Origin: an uncultured Clostridia bacterium
Lineage (GTDB): Bacteria > Bacillota > Clostridia > Oscillospirales > Acutalibacteraceae
Direction of reading: 5' to 3'
Assembly (NCBI GenBank): GCA_958436475.1
Contig: CAUBKG010000008.1
Location: 1 to 45,257, forward strand
DNA: 45,257 bases
Below, one piece after another: positions 7,847 through 14,844 of the stretch; positions within the stretch are counted from its first letter, which is position 1; every line of letters starts with the position of its first letter. The notes beneath the pieces are model-generated. The model did no database searches. It was not told where the DNA came from and saw nothing but the letters and a program-made list of their open reading frames with translations. The position numbers were made by a program, and so were the translations under genes.

Positions 7847-8503
7847 ATGAAACGTTTTTGCAGTATCCTTATGCTTGCAATCTTTTGCCTTGCGGGCTGC
7901 GGCGGCAATCACGATCGCAGAAGCATAATGGCGGCCGACCCCATCACCCAGCATTCGCTCACTATCAATATAAAGGTTAAAAACGCGGTGTTCGGCTCCT
8001 GTACGCATTTTGCCTCGGAAAAGGATATTAAGAAGCTGGCCGCCGAGATTTCGAAAAGTGATTCGAGTTTGAAAACAGAGCTGTTCCGGGAGAAATATAT
8101 TATGATTACGCAACAGAGCGGCGCGGAGCATATTTTCCTCATAAAGCCGATGGAGGAAAAGCAGGAGCCAGATGCGGAAAGCGAAACCCGGTATACATTG
8201 TTTGCCCCGGCCGCCGCGTTCCAAATAAACAAACCGGGCGATACCAATTTATTGGTGCACATTCCTTATCATTTAACGGATATCGGTAATGTGCAGTATA
8301 CGCCGGATTATGATTCGCCCTACCCAAACGGCCTGCTGTGCGGAACGTCATTTGGAAGGGAAGAATTCAGCCGCTTTTATTCCTCTCTTGGCTATGCGGT
8401 GCAAGAGAATGAGGATGGACTGGCGGTGGCCTGCCGCGATATGGCGTACCGGCTGAAAATCGATTTTTCGGCAGAGGGCAAAGTCACATTTGCCATTGAG
8501 TAA
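7847..8503 (+). CDS. Predicted lipoprotein of unknown function
   Basis: The 218-residue product starts with a lipoprotein signal peptide: KR, a hydrophobic core, then CLAGC with Cys18 as the lipidation site. The mature part has no family I recognise. It ends with a YRLKIDFSAEGKVTFAIE strand-like stretch. AAGGAG lies 8 bases before the ATG. The gene stands alone, between its own promoter and a strong terminator. An upstream start in another frame would join it if the A8 tract gained one base. Confidence 0.8.
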   Translation: MKRFCSILMLAIFCLAGCGGNHDRRSIMAADPITQHSLTINIKVKNAVFGSCTHFASEKDIKKLAAEISKSDSSLKTELFREKYIMITQQSGAEHIFLIKPMEEKQEPDAESETRYTLFAPAAAFQINKPGDTNLLVHIPYHLTDIGNVQYTPDYDSPYPNGLLCGTSFGREEFSRFYSSLGYAVQENEDGLAVACRDMAYRLKIDFSAEGKVTFAIE

Positions 8504-8525
8504 TTTCCATATCTTTTAGACAAAA

Positions 8526-8566
8526 CAAAAGAGGGGCGGATGCTGAAACATACGCCCCTCTTATCA
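8526..8566. terminator. Bidirectional terminator between convergent genes
   Basis: AAGAGGGGCG (8529-8538) pairs perfectly with CGCCCCTCTT (8553-8562). A-rich sequence lies on the left and T/A-rich sequence on the right. It separates the lipoprotein gene from the minus-strand gene ending at 8580. Confidence 0.85.
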
Positions 8567-8579
8567 AATAAGCAGCCGT

Positions 8580-8831
8580 TTATCCGTGCAGGCCGCGCGC
8601 CTGCCGGTCCATGTCTTCCACAACGATATCGTAAATTTCTCCGAGAGAAGCGCCGTATTCAAGCACCTTCCACGGGGTATTCGTGTGGAAATGGATTTTG
8701 ATCAGGTCTTCGTCGCCGACCGCCAGAAGGCAGTCGCCCTCGAAATTTTTCATGATATAATCGTGGATATCGTCTTCCGAAAGGTTTTCGCCCTCGATCA
8801 AAAGCTGCGTATCGTATCGGTAACCGTCCAT
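8580..8831 (-). CDS. Stand-alone FakA/YloV C-terminal-like domain protein (83 aa)
   Basis: The product carries YDTQLLIEGENLSEDDI, GDCLLAVGDEDLIKIHFHT and GEIYDIVVEDMDRQ. These correspond to the last module of FakA (YloV), the ATP-dependent fatty acid kinase subunit formerly annotated as a dihydroxyacetone-kinase-like protein. The DAK2 nucleotide-binding domain and the middle domain are absent, so kinase activity is not expected. AAGGAG lies 10 bases before the ATG at 8831, so it looks like a real short gene rather than a fragment. It could be a regulatory or acyl-binding stand-alone domain. Confidence 0.75.
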   Translation of the reverse strand: MDGYRYDTQLLIEGENLSEDDIHDYIMKNFEGDCLLAVGDEDLIKIHFHTNTPWKVLEYGASLGEIYDIVVEDMDRQARGLHG

Positions 8832-9000
8832 TGCTGCATGTCTCCTTTTTCCATATTGCCGTAATTGAAATCAGTTTACCACATAAGGCCGCGTTCCGCA
8901 ATGCTGTGAAAAACAGCACGGGCAAACAGGGGCTTTAAGCGGGCTGCCCGCAAACGGAAAAAGACGGGCCGAATCCGGACCCTTTCCTATCTTGGTGGAA

Positions 9001-9044
9001 CAAAAATAAGCAAAATCCGAACCCGTTTCCGGATTCGGATTTGC
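9001..9044 (-). terminator. Terminator of the tRNA-Val transcript
   Basis: On the minus strand AAATCCGAA pairs with TTCGGATTT across a short GC-containing loop. The run TTGCTTATTTTTG follows. It lies just downstream of the tRNA 3' end. Confidence 0.75.
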
Positions 9045-9050
9045 ATGGCT

Positions 9051-9126
9051 TGGTGGACGCTAAGGGACTCGAACCCCTGACCCTTCGCACGTCAAGCGAA
9101 TGCTCTACCAGCTGAGCTAAGCGTCC
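9051..9126 (-). tRNA. tRNA-Val (anticodon GAC)
   Basis: The minus-strand reading gives a full cloverleaf. Acceptor arm GGACGCT pairs with AGCGTCC, the D-stem is GCTC/GAGC, and the anticodon stem is TTCGC/GCGAA with loop TTGACGT (anticodon GAC, read as Val GUC/GUU). The T-loop is TTCGAGT and CCA is encoded. It stands alone, divergent from the rpsB promoter 115 bases away. Confidence 0.95.
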
Positions 9127-9241
9127 ACAATATTTGGTTGCGAAATGCATTATATACTAGGCAAAGGGGAAAGTCAAGAAAAAATTCGCGGAGGATTCCC
9201 GAAAAAACGGGAAAAAGATTGGCGGAAGAAAGAAAAAACTA

Positions 9242-9270
9242 TTGTAAAAGGGGCTCGCCTGTGCTATACT
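9242..9270 (+). promoter_or_regulatory. Predicted sigma-A promoter for rpsB
   Basis: TTGTAA (9242-9247) and TATACT (9265-9270) have a 17-base spacer. The predicted transcript has a leader of about 105 bases before rpsB. Confidence 0.75.
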
Positions 9271-9296
9271 TTTACGTAAAACGCACGCTCTGCCCA

Positions 9297-9335
9297 GCCA
9301 GCGGTGCCCGAGTTCTCAACTCCGGGTTGCCTGGC
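9297..9335 (+). promoter_or_regulatory. Structured rpsB leader hairpin
   Basis: An outer stem GCCAG (9297-9301)/CTGGC (9331-9335) encloses an inner stem. CCC-GAGTT pairs with AACTC-C-GGG (9307-9326) with one bulged C and a CTC loop. It lies in the 5' leader of rpsB, where ribosomal-protein autoregulatory structures are often found. I cannot assign it to a named family. Confidence 0.5.
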
Positions 9336-9380
9336 CGAAATCCAAAGCGGAGCGGAGGAAAAACCGTAGGAGGAAAAAAC

Positions 9381-10118
9381 ATGTCAGTAGTATCTATGAA
9401 ACAGCTGCTCGAAGCCGGCGTACACTTTGGTCACCAGACCCGCCGCTGGAACCCGAAGATGAGCGAATACATCTTCACCGAGCGCAACGGCATCTACATC
9501 ATCGACCTTCAGAAAACCGTCAAGAAGCTGGAGCAGGCTTACAACTTCGTGCAGGACGCCACGAAGGACGGCGGCGAGATCCTTTTTGTCGGCACCAAGA
9601 AGCAGGCGCAGGATTCCATCCGTGAGGAAGCGGAGCGCTGCGGTATGCCGTTTGTAAACGCCCGCTGGCTCGGCGGCATGCTCACCAACTTCACCACCAT
9701 CCGCCGCAGGATCAACCGCTTAAAGCAGCTTCGCACCATGGAGGAAGACGGCACGTTCGATCTCCTTCCGAAGAAGGAAGTTATTAAGCTCAACCTCGAG
9801 ATCGAGAAGCTGGAAAAGTTCCTCGGCGGCATTAAGAATATGAAAAAGCTGCCGGCAGCGATGTTCATCGTTGACCCGCGCAAGGAAAAGATCGCCGTGG
9901 CGGAGGCTCATAAGCTCGGCATCCCGGTCGTTGCTATCGTCGATACCAACTGCGACCCGGACGAAATCGATTATGTCATCCCCGGCAACGACGACGCCAT
10001 CCGCGCCGTAAAGCTCATCGCGCAGACCATGGCTAACGCCGTGATGGAAGGCCGCCAGGGCGAGCAGGAAGAGGCTGCGGAAGAAGAGGCCGCTCCTGTG
10101 GAAGCAAAGGCCGAATAA
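9381..10118 (+). CDS. rpsB: 30S ribosomal protein S2
   Basis: S2 is a late-assembling small-subunit protein. The 245-residue sequence opens MSVVSMKQLLEAGVHFGHQ and carries the RWNPKM, FVNARWLGGMLTNF and VDTNCDPD signatures of the family, ending in an Ala/Glu-rich tail. The start at 9381 has TAGGAGG 7 bases upstream; the longer frame upstream is leader sequence. It has its own promoter and structured leader. It is followed by a hairpin terminator rather than directly by tsf. Confidence 0.98.
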   Translation: MSVVSMKQLLEAGVHFGHQTRRWNPKMSEYIFTERNGIYIIDLQKTVKKLEQAYNFVQDATKDGGEILFVGTKKQAQDSIREEAERCGMPFVNARWLGGMLTNFTTIRRRINRLKQLRTMEEDGTFDLLPKKEVIKLNLEIEKLEKFLGGIKNMKKLPAAMFIVDPRKEKIAVAEAHKLGIPVVAIVDTNCDPDEIDYVIPGNDDAIRAVKLIAQTMANAVMEGRQGEQEEAAEEEAAPVEAKAE

Positions 10119-10135
10119 TTTATTTAGAGTTAAAA

Positions 10136-10172
10136 AATACCCGCTTTGCATGGGCTCGGCGGGTATTTTTCG
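10136..10172 (+). terminator. Terminator after rpsB
   Basis: AATACCCGC (10136-10144) pairs with GCGGGTATT (10159-10167), followed by TTTC. It is probably partial, since tsf needs transcription from upstream or from an unseen promoter. Confidence 0.75.
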
Positions 10173-10209
10173 GAAAAAGACCGATGTGACGGAAGGAGGA
10201 ATCCCCGCC

Positions 10210-10701
10210 ATGGCCGAAGAAAACAGCCGTCCGAACGAAACGCCGGAGGGCCCGGAAAGCACGCAACCCGCAGGCGGCACCGCTCCGAACAGCAGTGCGG
10301 GAGACCCGAACGGCCCTTCGCAGGCCGCCCCGGTTTTCCAGATGGACGATTTCACCGCACAGTATACCGAAGAGGATATCCGGGAGAATAAGATCGTAGC
10401 GCTGCTTTCGTATATCTTCATCCTGTTTCTTGTGCCTCTGCTTGCCTGCCCGAATTCGAAGTTCGCGCGGTTCCATGCCAATCAGGGCCTGGTCCTGTTT
10501 TTAACGCAGCTCGCGGGCAGCATCGCGTTCGGCCTCATCCGGCTGGTGTTCCGGTTTATCTATCTCAGCTTCGTGGGTTCTGTCCTCGCGTGGTCGTTCA
10601 ACGCGCTCATGTTCGTGCTGATGGTCGTCGGGATCGTCAATGCGGCGCAGGGAAGGGCCCAGGAGCTTCCCATCATCGGCAAGATTCATATCCTGAACTG
10701 A
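10210..10701 (+). CDS. DUF4870/Tic20-like small membrane protein
   Basis: The 163-residue product has about 50 N-terminal residues rich in Pro, Gly, Asn and Ser, then three hydrophobic segments (about residues 63-82, 98-118 and 128-150). The motifs KIVALLSYIFILFLVPLL and FARFHANQGLVLFL resemble the DUF4870 group of small integral membrane proteins, whose function is unknown. AGGAGG lies upstream of the ATG at 10210. It sits between rpsB and tsf, 36 bp before tsf, a place that is usually empty in bacteria. Confidence 0.8.
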   Translation: MAEENSRPNETPEGPESTQPAGGTAPNSSAGDPNGPSQAAPVFQMDDFTAQYTEEDIRENKIVALLSYIFILFLVPLLACPNSKFARFHANQGLVLFLTQLAGSIAFGLIRLVFRFIYLSFVGSVLAWSFNALMFVLMVVGIVNAAQGRAQELPIIGKIHILN

Positions 10702-10736
10702 ATCAAACGCAACAAATTTGTTAGGAGGAATATAAA

Positions 10737-11645
10737 ATGGCATTTACTGCAAAAGACGTACAGGCACTTCGTGAAAAGACCGGCTGCGGCATGATGGACT
10801 GCAAAAAGGCCCTCACTGCATCGGAAGGCGATATGGAAAAAGCAATCGATTTCCTGCGGGAAAAGGGACTCGCGGCGGCGGCCAAGAAGTCCGGCCGAAT
10901 TGCGGCGGAAGGTACCGTTTACGCTATGGTAGACGAAGCGAAGAAGGTCGGCGTGGTGATCGAAGTCAACGCGGAGACCGACTTCGTTGCAAAGAACGCG
11001 GATTTCCAGAGCTTTGTAAAAGAGTGCGCGGAAATCGTAGCCGAGCAGGCTCCCGCGGATGTGGAAGGCCTCCTCAAGTGCGAAAAGAACGGTACTCCCG
11101 TGGAGCAGATGCTTCGCGATAAGATCCTCACCATCGGCGAAAACATCAAAATCCGCCGTTTTGAGCGCATGGAAGGCGTTCTCTGCAGCTATATCCACGG
11201 CGGCGGCCGTATCGGCGTTATGATGCAGATGGAAACCACCGGCGGCGTGGAGGAAAAGGACGAATTCAAGACGGCCGCAAAGGACGTTGCCATGCAGATC
11301 GCGGCGCTCAGCCCCTCCTACCTCGACCGCGATTCCGTTCCGGCGGAAGTGCTCGAAAAGGAAAAGAAGATCCTCACCGAGCAGGTGATGGCCGAAGGGA
11401 AGCCCGCCAACATCGCAGAGAAGATCGTTATGGGCAAAATCGGCAAGTATTATAAGGAAAACTGCCTCGTGGACCAGCCCTTCGTCAAGGACGGCAACAC
11501 CACCGCAGGCAAGTATCTCGAAGATGCGGCGAAGGCCCTCGGCGGCACGGTGAAGATCGTCAAATTCGTTCGCTTCGAAAAGGGCGAAGGCCTCCAGAAG
11601 AGGGAAGACAATTTCGCAGACGAAGTTGCCAGCATGATGAAATAA
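10737..11645 (+). CDS. tsf: Translation elongation factor Ts
   Basis: EF-Ts exchanges GDP for GTP on EF-Tu. The 302-residue protein has the N-terminal UBA-like module with LREKTGCGMMDCKKAL (residues 10-25), the core VNAETDFVAKN (about 80) and the dimerisation domain with the Ile-Gly-Arg segment. TTAGGAGG is well placed before the ATG. It follows the DUF4870-like gene and ends before a bidirectional terminator. The usual next gene, pyrH, is separated from it by an inserted acetyltransferase gene. Confidence 0.97.
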   Translation: MAFTAKDVQALREKTGCGMMDCKKALTASEGDMEKAIDFLREKGLAAAAKKSGRIAAEGTVYAMVDEAKKVGVVIEVNAETDFVAKNADFQSFVKECAEIVAEQAPADVEGLLKCEKNGTPVEQMLRDKILTIGENIKIRRFERMEGVLCSYIHGGGRIGVMMQMETTGGVEEKDEFKTAAKDVAMQIAALSPSYLDRDSVPAEVLEKEKKILTEQVMAEGKPANIAEKIVMGKIGKYYKENCLVDQPFVKDGNTTAGKYLEDAAKALGGTVKIVKFVRFEKGEGLQKREDNFADEVASMMK

Positions 11646-11744
11646 GAACTTATTATAGAGTGAACGAAAGGCTCATCCCGTTGGGAGGTTCTCCGTAAAG
11701 AAGTTACCTAATCTGCCGAAAAGAAAAATATCATAAAAGTATAT

Positions 11745-11793
11745 AACCCACTATGACACTTTCAAAACTGAAAGATAACATAGTGGGTTTTCT
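11745..11793. terminator. Terminator shared by tsf and the acetyltransferase gene
   Basis: AACCCACTATG (11745-11755) pairs perfectly with CATAGTGGGTT (11779-11789), followed by TTTTC on the plus strand. It lies between two convergent genes. Confidence 0.85.
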
Positions 11794-11810
11794 CTATAAA
11801 CTGAAATGTA

Positions 11811-12377
11811 TTAAACTTGCATATTGGTATTGCTGAACGGAATAAACGGTTTCGGGGTTAGCTTTTTTTCTTTAATAACTTTGTCCATCCAAATAATACT
11901 ATACCATTTTCCAAATTTATAACCGCATAACTCATGCTTACCAACAGTTTTGAACCCCATCTTTTTATGGAATTGTTCACTATCATTTGTAAGATGTTCA
12001 TCTTTCCCATCCGGAACGGAAACACAAGCATGAACGAGGTATACATTCTGCTTTGACAGCATTTCTTCAAGTTTCAGGTAAAGCATTTGTCCTATTCCTT
12101 TTCTGCGTTCTTCTTCTTTAATATATACCGATAACTCAGCTGAGTGCTTATATGCTTCTCTTGAATGAAATGAACTTGCATATGTGTATCCGACAATTGA
12201 ATCATTCTCTATAGCCACAAGATAAGGGTAGTTTTTTAGCGTATTATCAATCCTCATCTTGAATTCTTCTATAGTTGGAACGTCATATTCAAAAGAAACA
12301 GCCGTATTGATTACATAAGGCGCATAAACAGCTCTAATTTCTTCTGCATCCTCTGTGGCAGCAACCCTTATCTCCAT
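11811..12377 (-). CDS. GNAT family N-acetyltransferase (phosphinothricin acetyltransferase-like)
   Basis: The 188-residue enzyme is predicted to move acetyl from acetyl-CoA to a small amine. It starts MEIRVAATEDAEEIRAVYAPYV, which is typical of the Pat/Bar subgroup. The acetyl-CoA loop is RRKGIGQMLY (about residues 91-100) and the late motif EQFHKKMGFKTVG is present. The substrate cannot be told. Its DNA is clearly more AT-rich than that of the flanking ribosomal genes, it runs on the opposite strand, and it has its own promoter and terminator. Those features suggest horizontal acquisition into the tsf-pyrH gap. Confidence 0.88.
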   Translation of the reverse strand: MEIRVAATEDAEEIRAVYAPYVINTAVSFEYDVPTIEEFKMRIDNTLKNYPYLVAIENDSIVGYTYASSFHSREAYKHSAELSVYIKEEERRKGIGQMLYLKLEEMLSKQNVYLVHACVSVPDGKDEHLTNDSEQFHKKMGFKTVGKHELCGYKFGKWYSIIWMDKVIKEKKLTPKPFIPFSNTNMQV

Positions 12378-12412
12378 TATTTACCTCTTAAATTCCCAGT
12401 TCGTTTATGTAA

Positions 12413-12441
12413 ATTATATCATATTTGTTCCGAGAAAACAA
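12413..12441 (-). promoter_or_regulatory. Predicted promoter of the acetyltransferase gene
   Basis: On the minus strand TTGTTT (12441-12436) and TATAAT (12418-12413) are separated by 17 bases. The -10 box lies 36 bases before the start codon at 12377. Confidence 0.7.
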
Positions 12442-12442
12442 G

Positions 12443-12478
12443 AAGGGAGAAGCTACTTCCTTATGTAGCCTCTCCCTT
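12443..12478. other. Stable 14-bp hairpin upstream of pyrH
   Basis: AAGGGAGAAGCTAC and GTAGCCTCTCCCTT form a stem with one mismatch and an 8-base loop. On the plus strand GGGCCTTTTTT follows about 15 bases later. It abuts the acetyltransferase promoter but no plus-strand gene precedes it. It may be a relict terminator marking the insertion edge. Confidence 0.5.
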
Positions 12479-12557
12479 GGGATGGGCCTTTTTTCTGCCG
12501 CCCGCGGGCTATCTCCCGCTTTTTCTGCCGCGAAAGGCGTTTTCTGGTTTTTTATTC

Positions 12558-12586
12558 TTGCTAATGCGGGCGGTATTTGTTAAAAT
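12558..12586 (+). promoter_or_regulatory. Predicted sigma-A promoter for pyrH
   Basis: TTGCTA (12558-12563) and TAAAAT (12581-12586) are separated by 17 bases, 54 bases before the pyrH start. A dedicated promoter fits the separation of pyrH from tsf. Confidence 0.65.
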
Positions 12587-12639
12587 ACTTTTGTATACGA
12601 TAGAACGTTTCGGACAATAAATCAACTGGAGGATATGCT

Positions 12640-13344
12640 ATGAAGCCGATTTATAAACGGATCCTTCTGAAGCTCAGCGGCGAGGCCCTCGCCGGGGAGA
12701 AAAAGCAGGGCCTGGATTATGACATTGTGCAGGAAATCTGCAAGCGCATCCGCACCTGCGTGGAAGCGGGCGTGGAGGTGGCCATCGTGGTTGGCGGCGG
12801 CAACTTCTGGCGCGGCCGGTCTTACAGCGAGATGGATCGCACCCGGGCCGACCATATGGGCATGCTTGCAACGGTAATCAATTCCCTCGCCCTGTGCGAT
12901 GCGCTCGAGCAGCTGGATGTGGACGTCCGGGTGCAGACCGCTATTTCCATGCAGGAGATTGCCGAGCCCTATATCCGCAACCGTGCGGTGCGCCATCTGG
13001 AGCGCGGACGCGTGGTGATTTTCGGCTGCGGCACGGGCAACCCCTTCTTTTCCACCGATACCGCGGCGGCTCTCCGCGCGGCGGAGGTGGACGCGGACCT
13101 CATCATGAAGGCCACGAATGTGGACGGCGTTTACGACAGCGACCCCAAAACAAACCCCGATGCAAAGAAGTACGATACCCTTTCTTTCCTCGATATCCTC
13201 AATAACGGCCTCGCGGTGATGGACAGCACCGCCGCCTCGCTCTGTATGGATAACAACATCCCGATCCTCGTGTTCAATCTCAGCGATCCGGATAATATCC
13301 TCGCCGCGATGGAAGGCCGCAACACCGGCACGATCGTAAAATAG
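12640..13344 (+). CDS. pyrH: UMP kinase
   Basis: PyrH phosphorylates UMP to UDP with ATP and belongs to the amino acid kinase fold. The 234-residue sequence has the N-terminal RILLKLSGEALAG, VVGGGNFWRG (about residue 50), FGCGTGNPFFSTDTAA (about 130) and KATNVDGVYDSDP (about 160). GGAGG lies 8 bases upstream of the ATG. It is followed by frr 95 bp downstream, the usual pyrH-frr-uppS-cdsA order, and probably opens the long core operon. Confidence 0.97.
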   Translation: MKPIYKRILLKLSGEALAGEKKQGLDYDIVQEICKRIRTCVEAGVEVAIVVGGGNFWRGRSYSEMDRTRADHMGMLATVINSLALCDALEQLDVDVRVQTAISMQEIAEPYIRNRAVRHLERGRVVIFGCGTGNPFFSTDTAAALRAAEVDADLIMKATNVDGVYDSDPKTNPDAKKYDTLSFLDILNNGLAVMDSTAASLCMDNNIPILVFNLSDPDNILAAMEGRNTGTIVK

Positions 13345-13439
13345 CTTTCACTTTAATAACGCCCGGGCAAAGGGCCCGGGTATGCAAAAACACCTGCAGC
13401 GAAACGATAGAATTCCACAATTTAAGGGAGGCGTCAGGA

Positions 13440-13994
13440 ATGGACGAAATTTACAAACTTCATAAAGAAAAAATGGAAAAGACCCTGCGGGCGCTCGATA
13501 ACGAGTATGCTTCCGTAAAGGCGGGTCGCGCGAACCCGACGGTCCTCGACCGCATCAAGGTGGATTATTACGGCGCGCCCACCCCCATCAACCAGATTGC
13601 AACGGTGGCGGTGCCGGAACCCCAGATCCTCACCATTCAGCCGTGGGATGCTTCGGCCGTTAAGATGATCGAAAAAGCGATACAGGCTTCCGATATCGGC
13701 ATCAATCCGCAGAGCGACGGCCGGCTGATCCGCCTTATTTTCCCGCCGCTCACTGAGGAGCGCCGCCGGGAAATCGTAAAATCCATCCACAAATACGCGG
13801 AGGAAGCGAAGATTTCCATCCGTTCCATCCGCCGCGATGCGATCGATAAGTACAAGGCGCAGAAGAAGGAATCCGTCATCACGGAAGACGATCTCAAATC
13901 CAACGAAAAAGCCATGCAGGATTTAACCGATAAATACTGCAAGGAAATCGAAGACCTGGCGAATGCAAAGGAAAAGGAAATTATGAAGCTATAA
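13440..13994 (+). CDS. frr: Ribosome recycling factor
   Basis: RRF splits post-termination ribosomes together with EF-G. The 184-residue length is typical. Signatures are KTLRALDNEYASVKAGRANP near the N-terminus, YYGAPTPINQIATV (about residue 43), QPWDASAVKMIEKAI and LTEERRREIVK (about 112). AAGGGAGG precedes the ATG at the expected distance. A GC-rich hairpin without a T-run lies between it and pyrH, and a perfect 13-bp hairpin follows it. Confidence 0.97.
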   Translation: MDEIYKLHKEKMEKTLRALDNEYASVKAGRANPTVLDRIKVDYYGAPTPINQIATVAVPEPQILTIQPWDASAVKMIEKAIQASDIGINPQSDGRLIRLIFPPLTEERRREIVKSIHKYAEEAKISIRSIRRDAIDKYKAQKKESVITEDDLKSNEKAMQDLTDKYCKEIEDLANAKEKEIMKL

Positions 13995-14011
13995 ATTCCT
14001 GCTGGGAACCC

Positions 14012-14043
14012 GTATCAAAGCCCGTGTATGCGGGCTTTGATAC
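14012..14043 (+). terminator. 13-bp hairpin between frr and uppS
   Basis: GTATCAAAGCCCG and CGGGCTTTGATAC are perfect complements with loop TGTATG. There is no long T-run, so it may attenuate, or act as a processing or stability site, rather than stop transcription. Confidence 0.6.
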
Positions 14044-14072
14044 TTCAAGAAGGCAAAGGGAGGAGGATCGCC

Positions 14073-14810
14073 TTGGCCCTTTTTAAGAGAAAAAACGGAG
14101 CACAGCCCGAGCGCGTGCTTCCCGTGCATATCGGCATTATTATGGACGGCAACGGTCGCTGGGCGCAAAAGCGCGGACTTCCGCGCAAAGCGGGGCATTC
14201 GGCAGGAGCGAAGAATTTTCAGAGCATCGCCCGTTACTGCAACAAGATCGGCATCCGGTATTTAACGGTATATGCGTTTTCCACGGAGAACTGGAAACGC
14301 CCGCAGGAAGAAGTGGATAACCTTATGAACATCCTGCACGATTATTTAAAGGACGCTATCGAAAATTTTCACGATGAAAACATCAAAACCCGGTTCATCG
14401 GCGACCTTTCAAAGTTCCCGGAGGATATCCGCGACCTCATCCGCCGGGCGGAGGAAGGCTCCGAGAAGGATACGGGCCTCGTTTTGAATATCGCCATCAA
14501 TTACGGCGGGAGAGATGAAATCCTCCGTTCCGTCCGCCGGCTGGCGGAGCGGGTGCAGAAGGGAGAACTCCTTCCTTCTGAAATCAACGAAAAAACGATC
14601 GAAGAAGGCCTCTATACTGCCGGTCAGCCCGATCCGGACCTTATCATCCGCCCGAGCGGGGAATACCGCCTTTCAAATTTTATGATGTGGCAGGCGGCCT
14701 ATTCGGAATTTTGGTATTCGAACGTCCTCTGGCCCGATTTCAGCACCGGCCAGCTCGAAAAAGCGCTGGACGATTACGCGGCGCGCAGCCGGCGGTTCGG
14801 CGGCGTATGA
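14073..14810 (+). CDS. uppS: Isoprenyl transferase (undecaprenyl diphosphate synthase)
   Basis: UppS condenses isopentenyl diphosphate units to give undecaprenyl diphosphate, the wall-precursor carrier. The 245-residue protein has the diagnostic IIMDGNGRWAQKRGLPRKAG (about residues 23-42), FSTENWKRP and DLIIRPSGEYRLSNFMMWQ near the end. I choose the TTG start at 14073, with GGGAGGAGG 6 bases upstream. The ATG at 14028 lies inside the preceding hairpin. The cdsA, dxr, rseP and ispG genes follow, linking lipid-carrier and isoprenoid supply. Confidence 0.95.
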   Translation: MALFKRKNGAQPERVLPVHIGIIMDGNGRWAQKRGLPRKAGHSAGAKNFQSIARYCNKIGIRYLTVYAFSTENWKRPQEEVDNLMNILHDYLKDAIENFHDENIKTRFIGDLSKFPEDIRDLIRRAEEGSEKDTGLVLNIAINYGGRDEILRSVRRLAERVQKGELLPSEINEKTIEEGLYTAGQPDPDLIIRPSGEYRLSNFMMWQAAYSEFWYSNVLWPDFSTGQLEKALDDYAARSRRFGGV

Positions 14811-14844
14811 CCAGACTTTTTAACGGAAGCGTGGGGATACACAT

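Noticed and set aside
13362..13380. GC-rich hairpin between pyrH and frr
   Set aside because: It has a stem of 7 bp but no T-run. It is too weak to call a terminator, and pyrH-frr co-transcription is expected.
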